In this document: piece by piece, positions 8,717-17,500 of the stretch
Position numbering within the stretch: position 1 is the stretch's first letter
How the letters are laid out: each line of letters begins with the position of its first letter
Source: Streptomyces tendae
GTDB taxonomy: Bacteria > Actinomycetota > Actinomycetes > Streptomycetales > Streptomycetaceae
Direction of reading: 5' to 3'
DNA length: 64,000 bases
Assembly: GCF_014650435.1 (NCBI RefSeq)
Contig: NZ_BMUY01000006.1
Span: 388,961 to 452,960, forward strand
Position numbers and translations under genes: made by a program
Notes under the pieces: generated by a model
Databases searched by the model: none
The model's input: only the letters and a program-made list of their open reading frames with translations
What the model was told of the DNA's origin: nothing

Positions 8717-9997
8717 ATGACCATGCGAGACGTCACGTCGGACGGCAGAACACCTGAGGAGTCCGGTTTCTCCTCCCGGCGACGTGTACTGCGGTTGGCC
8801 GGCGGCGGTCTGGCCCTGGCGGCGCTGACCGCCGGTACGGTCGGCTGCGACGAGGACGCCGTGGACGTCGAGGAGCCGGGAAACGCCGGCGGTGACGGTG
8901 GCAAGGAGACCGGCGCCGGCACCGACGGGAATGGGAACGCGAACGGGAACGGGAAGGGGCAGGCTCCCGAACCGCTCTGGACCAAGCCGACCTCGGCCGA
9001 GACCTACGGCGACAACGACGAGCTGGTGGCCGCGGGCGGCGTCGTCATCGCCAGCGGCAGTCCACTGGCCGCCCTCGACGCCGCGACCGGCGAGCAGAAG
9101 TGGTCCCTACCGGGCGGTGCGGTCCCCGGCGCACCCCTGCTGCTCAGCGAGGACACCCTGTATCTGGCCAGCAGCGAGTACGACGGCTCCGTCATCGGCT
9201 ACGACCCGGCCTCCGGCAAGGAGACCTGGCGCAGCCGACTGGGCAAGGAGTACCGGCAGCCGCGGCCGATCGCGGTGGACGGCGAGCAGGTGTACGTCAT
9301 CGCCGAGATCCTCGAGGACGACGGCTCGTCCAAGACCAACGTCATCGCCGCGCTCAACAGCACCACGGGCAGGGTTGCCTGGAAGGAACAGCGCGATGTC
9401 GGCACCGAGCAGAACGGCATCCACGCAGCCGTCCAGGGCCGACACCTCGTCTACACCGACTTCAAGAAGAACCTCACCGTGCGCGACACCGCGAGCGGCG
9501 GGCAGGTGTGGACGCACAAGACGACCAAGACGAACTACGGCTTCTTCACCGTCCACCAGAACCTGGTCATCGTCCCCCAGGGGAACGCCCTCCAGGCGTT
9601 CAACCTGGCCGACGGCAAGGAGAAGTGGACCCTGGAAGCGTCGGACGGGGCGCTCTTCAGGGAACCGGCGGTACTGGAGGACGTCCTCTACGTCGCCGAC
9701 AGCGCCAGGGCGATGCGGGCCGTGGACCCGCGCACCGGCAAGCAGCTCTGGAAGTCCGAGGCCCTCGCGGACGCGGGCCTCCAGGTGCCGCGGCAGTACG
9801 TCAAGGCGGGCGACACCCTCTACGGCGCCACGGACCTGGACAAGCAGGGCGGCATCATCGCCATGGACGCGGGGACCGGCGCGGTGCGCTGGACGTTCAA
9901 CGACAAGACGGGCGACTACCACGCCTGGCTGGTGGCAACCGACGGCAAGCGAGTCTTCGCCCTGCACGGGAAGGAGCTGCACGCGCTTCCGGTGTGA
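8717..9997 (+). CDS. Tat-exported lipoprotein with PQQ-like beta-propeller
   Basis: 426 residues from ATG 8717. A twin-arginine signal (SRRRVLRLAGG) is followed by a hydrophobic stretch and the lipobox-like TVGC near residue 44, so a Tat-translocated lipoprotein is expected. A Gly/Asn/Lys linker follows, coded by repeated AACGGG units. The remainder has repeated propeller blades with the pattern AALDAATGEQKWSL, IGYDPASGKETWRS, RAVDPRTGKQLWKS and IAMDAGTGAVRWTF. These resemble the blades of PQQ-binding-like and BamB proteins, but nothing shows that PQQ is bound. Function in the cell envelope unknown. Confidence 0.82.
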   Translation: MTMRDVTSDGRTPEESGFSSRRRVLRLAGGGLALAALTAGTVGCDEDAVDVEEPGNAGGDGGKETGAGTDGNGNANGNGKGQAPEPLWTKPTSAETYGDNDELVAAGGVVIASGSPLAALDAATGEQKWSLPGGAVPGAPLLLSEDTLYLASSEYDGSVIGYDPASGKETWRSRLGKEYRQPRPIAVDGEQVYVIAEILEDDGSSKTNVIAALNSTTGRVAWKEQRDVGTEQNGIHAAVQGRHLVYTDFKKNLTVRDTASGGQVWTHKTTKTNYGFFTVHQNLVIVPQGNALQAFNLADGKEKWTLEASDGALFREPAVLEDVLYVADSARAMRAVDPRTGKQLWKSEALADAGLQVPRQYVKAGDTLYGATDLDKQGGIIAMDAGTGAVRWTFNDKTGDYHAWLVATDGKRVFALHGKELHALPV

Positions 9998-10404
9998 GAC
10001 GCGGGCAGGACCCCTGGACAGCCCCGCCCAGCACCGGGCGGGTCACCGAGAGCGCGGTGCCTGTGCGGGAGTTTGCCGTACAGGCAACGGCGCACGGTCG
10101 TCCCCTGCGGCCCGCCGCCACGATCCGTGGCAAGAAGCGCCACGTCCGGTCGTGCCGCGCGCCTACCAGAACAGGCTCGAAGTGCCGCGTTCCAGCCTTA
10201 CACCGGAGCCCAGCCAGCCGCCGAGCGGGCGTCCTGACACCTGGCTCCGGTTTGGACGCAGGCCGCCTACGTAATGGCCGGGGCGGCGGGTAGTCTCGGA
10301 CCCATCGTCAACGCGGCCCGACGGGCTTCCGCTCCACCCTGGTGGAGTCTCGAAGGACATGCCCCCACCCGCACGAGTCACTTCGTGCTGCCTGGGGGAA
10401 GTCC
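9998..10404. other. Non-coding stretch at the edge of the defence island
   Basis: No convincing gene. Two symmetrical elements are visible: a 9-bp perfect inverted repeat, 10202-10210 with 10243-10251 (ACCGGAGCC/GGCTCCGGT, 32-base loop), and a short hairpin CTCCACC-CT-GGTGGAG at 10332-10347. The second lies in the leader of the next gene and could affect its translation. Confidence 0.5.
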
Positions 10405-12294
10405 TTGCTGTTCCGCGAGTCCGCCAAGTCGATCGCCGCGAGGGCGCTCGACAGCTCGCTCTACCTCCATCTCACTGAGCAATTCGCCTACATGCATGGT
10501 TACCGGCCCAGTGCCGCGGAGGTCCGCTCCTGGGAGCGGAGCATCCCCGCGCTGACAGCGGTCCTCAACGACGCGGGTCTCGGTGACGTCGAGGTAATGC
10601 TCGAGTATGCGCTTCCGCTCAACAGCAAGCGCGCAGACGTCGTACTCGCCGGAGTGCATCCGGACACGGGTGAACCGTCGTATGTCATCGTGGAACTGAA
10701 GCAGTGGAGCCAGGCACTCCCGAACGAGGACGACCCCACCCTGTGTCATGTGGACGCTTACGCCCACCCCGTCCTCAACCCTATTGAGCAGGTACGTCGG
10801 TACTGCGAGTACCTGGTCAACTTCAATGGTGCCGTCGCGGAGCACGGGCACAGGGTCAGTGGGGTGGCTTTCCTGCACAACGCCACCGAGTTCGGAGTCG
10901 CGGGACTGCGGGAGATCGAGCGGGACGGACACGGCCTGCTCTTCACCGGGGAACGCCGTGGCGCTTTCATGGACCATCTTCGCGCTCGGCTCAGCGACAA
11001 GCACCCGGGCGCCCGGGCGGCGGACGAGCTGTGTGACGGTGTCGCAGTGCCCTCGAAGCAGCTCATGTCCGTGGCAGCGGAAGAGGTGCGTGAGCGCACG
11101 CAGTTCGTGCTTCTCGACCAGCAGCAGGTCGCGTACCGCATGGTGCTCAACGCGGTGCAGAAGGCGAAGAACGCCGACCGCAAGGAAGTCGTCATCGTCA
11201 CGGGCGGGCCCGGAACCGGCAAGAGCGTCATCGCTCTCCAGCTGCTCGGCGAGCTCTACCGACGCGGCGTGCCTGCACTGCACGCCACCGGCTCCCAGTC
11301 CTTCACCAAGACGATGCGGAAGATCGCCGGGGCTCGCAAACGGGAAGTTCAGGACCTCTTCAAGTACTTCAACAGCTTCATGACGGCCGAGAAGAACAGT
11401 CTGGGCGCTCTGATCTGCGACGAGGCGCACCGCATCCGGGAGACCTCGGCCAACCGCTACACGCGCGCCGCCCTGCGGACCGGCCGGGCTCAGATCGACG
11501 AACTCATCGACGTTGCCTACGTCCCGGTCTTCTTCCTTGACGAACATCAGGTAGTCCGCCCCGGCGAGATGGGCACCGTGGCCGACATCAAGGAGGCGGC
11601 TGGGAAGCGGGGCATCCCCTGCCACGTCGTTCCGCTGGACAGTCAGTTCCGCTGCGGCGGCAGTGACTCCTATCTGCGCTGGGTGGTCCGGCTCCTGGGC
11701 CTCGAGACCGGCGGTCCGGTCGTCTGGGAACCCGACGGCCGCATGCAGCTGCTGGTCGCCGACAGCCCGCAGGAGATGGAGGAGTTCCTGGAAGCCCGCC
11801 GCTCCCAGGGCTACGGCGCCCGCATGTCCGCCGGCTACTGCTGGCGCTGGTCACCGGAACCCAAGCCCGGAGAGCCGCTCCCGCCCGACGTAGTCATCGG
11901 TGACTGGGCGCGTCCCTGGAACCTGCGCGGTGACCGTTCCGTCTCCGGTGCGCCCCCGGCCGCCCTGTGGGCCACCGACCCGGCCGGCTTCGGTCAGGTC
12001 GGCTGCGTCTACACCGCCCAGGGCTTCGAGTACGACTGGTCCGGCGTCATCATCGGCCCCGACCTGCTCTGGCGCGGCGGCCGATGGGTCACCGACCGCA
12101 TGGCGTCGAAGGACACGATCTTCAAGAAGTCGACTCCGGACGACGACGTCGACCGGCTGATCCGCAACACCTACAAAGTGCTGTTGACGCGCGGCATGGT
12201 CGGCACCGTCGTCTACTCGACTGACCCGGAGACGCGGCAGAAGCTGCGGGAGCTGACGGGTGGGGGCGTACGGGAAGCAGTGCCGTCGGCTTGA
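10405..12294 (+). CDS. PD-(D/E)xK nuclease-like / DUF2075 P-loop ATPase fusion
   Basis: 629 residues from TTG 10405, placed after GGGGGAAG; GTG 10342 is possible but lies inside a hairpin. Residues 60-101 read like a restriction-endonuclease core: E67, D78 in KRADVVL, then E97 and K99 in VIVELKQW. The C-terminal two thirds is a DUF2075 (Schlafen-type) helicase/ATPase: Walker A GGPGTGKS near residue 267, Walker B LICDEAHRIRE near 336, FFLDEHQVV, the arginine region DSQFRCGGSD, and the late motif YTAQGFEYDWSGVIIG. Such proteins recur in bacterial defence islands. It is convergent with a type IV nuclease and next to a BREX locus. The nuclease assignment is by motif only. Confidence 0.75.
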   Translation: MLFRESAKSIAARALDSSLYLHLTEQFAYMHGYRPSAAEVRSWERSIPALTAVLNDAGLGDVEVMLEYALPLNSKRADVVLAGVHPDTGEPSYVIVELKQWSQALPNEDDPTLCHVDAYAHPVLNPIEQVRRYCEYLVNFNGAVAEHGHRVSGVAFLHNATEFGVAGLREIERDGHGLLFTGERRGAFMDHLRARLSDKHPGARAADELCDGVAVPSKQLMSVAAEEVRERTQFVLLDQQQVAYRMVLNAVQKAKNADRKEVVIVTGGPGTGKSVIALQLLGELYRRGVPALHATGSQSFTKTMRKIAGARKREVQDLFKYFNSFMTAEKNSLGALICDEAHRIRETSANRYTRAALRTGRAQIDELIDVAYVPVFFLDEHQVVRPGEMGTVADIKEAAGKRGIPCHVVPLDSQFRCGGSDSYLRWVVRLLGLETGGPVVWEPDGRMQLLVADSPQEMEEFLEARRSQGYGARMSAGYCWRWSPEPKPGEPLPPDVVIGDWARPWNLRGDRSVSGAPPAALWATDPAGFGQVGCVYTAQGFEYDWSGVIIGPDLLWRGGRWVTDRMASKDTIFKKSTPDDDVDRLIRNTYKVLLTRGMVGTVVYSTDPETRQKLRELTGGGVREAVPSA

Positions 12295-12364
12295 CCCGAC
12301 ACGTGCGATGTCCATGTGCCCGCACGGATTGAGGTCGGGGGACGGGCCCGGAAGAACCACCGGT

Positions 12365-12408
12365 CCGATCGTCACCCGTGTGATCTGAGATCCAAGGGTG
12401 CCGATCGG
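12365..12408. terminator. Bidirectional terminator hairpin
   Basis: Arms 12365-12377 and 12396-12408 pair at 12 of 13 positions around an 18-base loop, between two convergent genes that end at 12294 and 12428. It could serve both. Confidence 0.7.
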
Positions 12409-12427
12409 CGGCGTGGTACCTGAGCCG

Positions 12428-14227
12428 TTACTTCTTCGTCAGCATGTCGAGTTCGCACAGAGTGCGGTGGTAGCGCAGGTACGCCTCATCGATCTGGTGG
12501 TCGTCGTGTCGACGCAGGCGTCCCAAGGGGGCGCTCCCGTGGGTCTGCTTCACGATGCCGTCGACGTCCACGTAGATCTCGAGGCCGTCGAACAGAACGT
12601 GGTGGTTGGGACACAGACAGAGCAGGTTCTGCAATTCGTCCGGACCGTCATGAGGAGAGCCCAGACCACGAATGTGAGCGGCCTCGCTGTAGGGCCTGCG
12701 TTTGTACTGCAGGCGGGTGTCGCACACCTGGCAGGCATGGCCGTGCAATTCCTTGACGCGGTTGGCGAGCGCAGCATCGCGAACCAGGCGGGACACAGTG
12801 GCTTCCCGGCGGGTCGCCGGGCCGGTTGCCCGCTCCTCGTGGTCGGTCTCGGGAACAGTGATGTCCTCGTCACCATCGACCAGGCCGTCGGCTGTGGCGT
12901 ATCCCGCGAGCCCCACCCGGCCGAGCAGCGCCCGCTGATCGACATGGTCGAGGTAGGTACTGCAGAGCTTGACCACGGCTTCCAAGCGAGTCAGCGGGTT
13001 CTGCAGTAGTTCAGCGCTCGCCCGAGTGAGGCCCGCGACAGGTTGCACCGTGTTGAAGGTCCCCACCTGCGGCATGGGGCCGGCGTCGCTCGGGGCGCCG
13101 TGCACCTCCCAGAGCCCACTGCCCTGCAAGTGCCAGAAGGGGTACTCAGGAGTGACCTTGGAATCCGGCAGGCCGAAATCGGCCAGGAGCTGACCGACTT
13201 CCGAGCGGAAGGATGACCACGGCGCCAGGCGCGGCTTCCCTGCCGTGATTCGGGAGATCGCCCACAGCAGAGACAACGGTTGGTGACGACTGGGAGAATC
13301 GCTGCCCGGGCGGCGATGAGTGTGGAGTGAGCCGATTCGGTCCAGCAGGTCTTTGGCAGTCAGCGGGGCGGACACGGCTGGAAGCGGATGCGGCGGCTCG
13401 GAAGAAGTGTTCCTGCGCCTTCCGGGGAGGAGTTCGGCAGTACGGCGGTAGTCCTCATCCGACCGGAGGGTGAGGCTGCGCAGCGGTGCAGGAACGTTCA
13501 GGCGCGCCAGTACGGGGGCGGCGAGAAGCGGCGTGGTGAACTCCTCGACCTCCCCCAGGGCCATGATGTGCTCCCACGTGGCGCTGTCCTCGTCCGTACC
13601 CCAGACTTCTCGTGCCACGGGCAGGCTGTCGAACAGGTGGAGGATGCGGGCGCGGGCGATGAAGTGGTTCTCCGCGTAGAAGAGCACGTCATCCCCGACT
13701 CGGCGGTTACGCAGAGCCTTCGCCTTCTCGTTGTTGACCTGCGTGGTGGGCGTGGACCCCCACAGCCGAGCGATCCCGTCCGGGTACAACGCCGCGAGCA
13801 CGTGCGCCTGCTCGCCGAGCGCGTCTTCGATGTCTGCGATCGGTACACCTCGTCGTACAGACTTGGCGAAGTTCTGCGGTCCGCGATCCCGGGCGCCACC
13901 GCGGGGTTGGAGAACCACTTGTGGCTCTCCTTGCCGACCGTCCGTAACGGCGCTCCCGTCTTCCACGGTGAAGCCAAGCGCACGCAGACGGTGGGCGACC
14001 GTACGCGCGCCACCGCTGAAGTCCTCGGCCGACATCAGGATGCCGACCGAGTACAGGTGCGCTACCCCTGCGATGGCCTTCGAGTCGAAGCGGCTGCCGT
14101 CCACGAGCAACTCGTACGTCGTTGCCCGGCCGAAGCCGTACTGGCGACGAAACGTTTCGCGCCCCAGCTGCTGACACTCGGCGACCGCGGCCAGCACGCC
14201 TGCACGAGTCAGATTTCCAAGTCCCAT
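12428..14227 (-). CDS. ScoMcrA-like type IV HNH endonuclease with DNA-sulfur-recognition domain
   Basis: 599 residues from ATG 14227; a TTG 30 bases upstream is an alternative. Four parts can be seen. The head domain (1-85, LTRAGVLAAVAECQQLGRE) and a central beta-rich region (about 125-235, LWGSTPT, VLFYAENHF, TWEHIMALGEVEEF) resemble the head and SRA-like domains of S. coelicolor ScoMcrA. The segment about 295-380 (QPLSLLWAISRI, PRLAPWSSF, EYPFWHLQGSGLWEV) matches the sulfur-binding domain that reads phosphorothioate DNA. The C-terminus (from about 497) is an HNH nuclease: CQVCDTRL, AAHIRGLG, NLLCLCPNHHVLFD. Known relatives cut near phosphorothioate and Dcm-methylated sites. No dnd genes are in the window, so it would restrict incoming modified DNA. 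Confidence 0.82.
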   Translation of the reverse strand: MGLGNLTRAGVLAAVAECQQLGRETFRRQYGFGRATTYELLVDGSRFDSKAIAGVAHLYSVGILMSAEDFSGGARTVAHRLRALGFTVEDGSAVTDGRQGEPQVVLQPRGGARDRGPQNFAKSVRRGVPIADIEDALGEQAHVLAALYPDGIARLWGSTPTTQVNNEKAKALRNRRVGDDVLFYAENHFIARARILHLFDSLPVAREVWGTDEDSATWEHIMALGEVEEFTTPLLAAPVLARLNVPAPLRSLTLRSDEDYRRTAELLPGRRRNTSSEPPHPLPAVSAPLTAKDLLDRIGSLHTHRRPGSDSPSRHQPLSLLWAISRITAGKPRLAPWSSFRSEVGQLLADFGLPDSKVTPEYPFWHLQGSGLWEVHGAPSDAGPMPQVGTFNTVQPVAGLTRASAELLQNPLTRLEAVVKLCSTYLDHVDQRALLGRVGLAGYATADGLVDGDEDITVPETDHEERATGPATRREATVSRLVRDAALANRVKELHGHACQVCDTRLQYKRRPYSEAAHIRGLGSPHDGPDELQNLLCLCPNHHVLFDGLEIYVDVDGIVKQTHGSAPLGRLRRHDDHQIDEAYLRYHRTLCELDMLTKK

Positions 14228-14579
14228 GCCGAGGAGGTTAGTAGGACGGTATGACAATCGTCGGTCCGTACCGAACCGGCACCGTTCTGCCTGCTGCTAG
14301 CGAGATGCAGCAGTACAGGCGTGCTGTGTCACCATGTGCTTCAGGTCTGTCTCTCCTCGCCGAGACCGAGCCCTCCCCCCCGTGTGCCAACAAATGCCCT
14401 AATGCCTCAAGTCTCCAATACCTGAAGAAAACCGGCATTTCGCCAAGGTGGGTCGAATGTCCTATAGTCCCGTCCTTCACCGCCTCTTCTCATGTGGCAT
14501 GCAACCACTAGGATGCGCAGCGAGGGTCTGACCATGGGGAACGGCGGCCCTTGAGGCGAACGAAGAGCGGGGAACAGGC
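14228..14579. promoter_or_regulatory. Divergent intergenic region with putative pglW promoter
   Basis: 352 bp, less GC-rich than its surroundings. TATAGT at 14463-14468 is the best -10 candidate for pglW, with TTCGCC at 14439-14444 as a weak -35 (18-bp spacing). Small open frames here on both strands show no coding character. The start-side region of the type IV nuclease gene shares it. Confidence 0.4.
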
Positions 14580-17500
14580 ATGCGGGAAGGCCGGTGGGTC
14601 ACGGTCACCGAGTCCGAGTTCGAGCACGAACGCCGGGGCCTGGAGACGATCAGGGAGAAGCTGCCGGATGGCGACCCTTGGCGGGCCTGGTCCAACTTCA
14701 CCTTCACCGCGAACACCGGCCATGTCCGCGAGGTCGACCTGCTGGTCGTCGCCCCCGGAGGCCTCTGCATGATCGAGCTGAAGGACTGGCACGGCTCGGT
14801 CACCTCCGAGAACGGCACCTGGGTCCAGACCACCCCCGGCGGTTACCGCCGTACCCACGGCAACCCGCTGCATCTGGTCAACCGCAAGGCCAAGGAGCTG
14901 GCCGGCCTGCTCGCCCAGACCGGCGCCAAGCGGGTCTGGGTCGCCGAGGCCGTCTGCTTTACCGACAACAGCCTCCGGGTCCGCCTGCCCGCCCACGACC
15001 AGAACGGCGTCTATACCGTCGACGAGCTGATCGAGATGCTCAAGCAGCCCGCACGCGACGAGCGGCGCCGCATCACGGCGATCGGCTCGCGGGAAGTCGC
15101 GGCGGCCTTGCAAAGCATCGGCATCCGCAAGAGCGACGCGCAGTACAAGGTCGGCCCGTACGAGCTGAAGCGGAAGGCCTTCGACTCCGGACCCACCTGG
15201 GCCGACTACCTCGCCGACCACAGCGACCTGCCCGAGGCCGCGCGCGTGCGGATCTACCTCAGCGAGCGCGGCTCCGACGCCTCCCTGCGCCAGTCCGTCG
15301 AGAACGCCGCCCGGCGCGAGGCCGCGGTGCTGGGCAGGTTCAAGCACCCGGGTGTCGTCCAGCTCAAGCAGTACTTCCCCTCCGGGCACGCCGCCGGCCC
15401 CGCGCTGATCTTCGACTACCACCCGGACACCCTGAAGCTCGACGAGTACCTCGTCCAGTACGGCGAGAAGCTGGACATCCTCGGCCGGATGGCGCTGGTG
15501 CGCCAGCTCGCCGAGACGATGCGCTCCGCGCACGCCAGCCGCATCCACCACCGCGCGCTCGCCGCCCGCTCCGTCCACGTCGTCCCCCGGCCGCGCGGCC
15601 GGAAGGGGCAGGCCGTCGGGGAGGAGGCCGCCTGGCTCACCCCGCAGCTGCAGATCTCCGACTGGCAGATCGCAACCCAGCGCAGCGGCGACTCCTCGCA
15701 GGGCCAGGGCATGACCCGGTTCGCGCCGACCGCGCTGTCCGCCATGCACCTGTCCGACGACGCCGACGCCTACCTCGCGCCGGAACTCACCGCCCTCAGC
15801 CCTGACCCGGTCTACCTCGACGTGTACGGGCTCGGCGTTCTTACCTACCTGCTGGTCACCGGCAAGGCCCCGGCCGCCAGCCAGGCCGAGCTGCTGGCCC
15901 GCCTTGAGGCGGGGGAGGGCCTGCGCCCCAGCTCCCTGGTGGACGGCCTCTCCGAGGACGTGGACGAGCTGGTGCAGGCCGCCACCGCCTACCGCCCCGG
16001 ACAGCGCCTCTCCAGTGTCGACGAGTTCCTGGAGCTGCTGGAGGTCGTCGAGGACTCCCTCACCGCCCCCGCGACGGCCCTCGACGGGCACACCGAGGAG
16101 GAGACCGGGGAGGCCGCCGACAAGGATCCGCTGGAGGCCGTCGCCGGCGACGTGCTCGCCGGCCGCTGGGAGATCCGCCGCCGTCTCGGCACCGGCTCCA
16201 CCAGCCGCGCCTTCCTCGTCCGCGATCTGGAGGCGGAGACGCGGAAGACCCGCCCGCTGGCCGTGCTGAAGGTCGGCCTCTCCGACAGTCGCGGCGAGAT
16301 CCTCGTCCGCGAGGCCGAGGCCATGGGCCGCCTGCGCCCCCACTCCGGCATCATCCGCCTCGTCGAGCCCGAGCCGCTGCACATCGCCGGCCGCACTGTC
16401 CTGGCGATGGAGTACGTCGGCGACGAGCGCGACGACGACGGCCAGGGTGCCGAGGGCGCGAACCGGCCGCGCCGCCGCGAGGAGACCGTCGCCCGCCAAC
16501 TCCGCGAGCACGGCCGCCTTCCGGTCGACCAGCTGGAGGCGTACGGCGACTACCTCTTCGGCGCCGTCGACTTCCTCGAGGGCGAGGGCGTCTGGCACCG
16601 GGACATCAAGCCGGACAACATCGCCGTCCGCATCCGCCCCAACCGCACCCGCGAGCTGGTCCTCATCGACTTCTCGCTGGCTGGCTACCCGGCGAAGAAC
16701 ACCGACGCGGGCACCGACGGCTACCTCGACCCCTTCGTTGACGTCATCACACGCGGCTCCTACGACTCGCACGCCGAGCGGTACGCCGTCGCCGTCACCC
16801 TGCACCAGATGGCCTCCGGCGAGCTGCCCAAGTGGGGCGACGGCAGCGTCCTGCCGCGCATGACCGACCCGAAGGAGTGGCCGTACCCGACCATCGCGGC
16901 CGAGGCCTTCGACCCTGCCGTGCGGGACGGGCTCGTCGCCTTCTTCCAGAAGGCCCTGCACCGCGACGCGGGCCAGCGGTTCCCTGAGCTGAAGCCGATG
17001 CGGGACGCCTGGCGCAAGGTCTTCCTCGACGCGTCGCAGACCGTCCCCTCCAGCCACCGCACCCGCCCCACGGCCCCCGCCGACGGGACCGCACCCGCCG
17101 AGGGCGCCGCCACGGTGGCGATCGCGGACGCCGAGCCGGAAACCGCCGAGCAGCAGCGCGACCGCCTCGCCGCCGAGGCCGTCCTCGACACCCCGCTGAC
17201 CGTCTCCGGCCTCACGCCCGCTGCCCAGTCCTTCCTCTACGGCCTGGGCATCACGACGGTCGGCGAACTCCTCGACTACAGCCGCCGCAAGCTCGTCAAC
17301 GCTCCCGGCCTCGGCGCCAAGACCCGCAACGAGGTCCAGCAGCGGCAGCGGGAATGGGGCGAGCGGCTGCGCGAGGCCCCTGTCTCCCCGCTCACGCCGA
17401 AGGGCCGGGCGGAGGCGAAGGAGGAGCTGGAGCAGCTCACCGCCGCCGAGTCGGCCCTCGTCGGGCAGCTCGCGACGGGCGAGTCGGCGGGCGCTCTGTC

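Noticed and set aside
10202..10251. Inverted repeat as an attachment site or terminator
   Set aside because: The 9-bp arms with a 32-base loop are weak, lie about 200 bp after the nearest stop codon, and have no second copy at the other end of the island.
14238..14511. Small open frames on both strands between the type IV nuclease and pglW
   Set aside because: No ribosome-binding site, no family features, and base composition of a promoter region.
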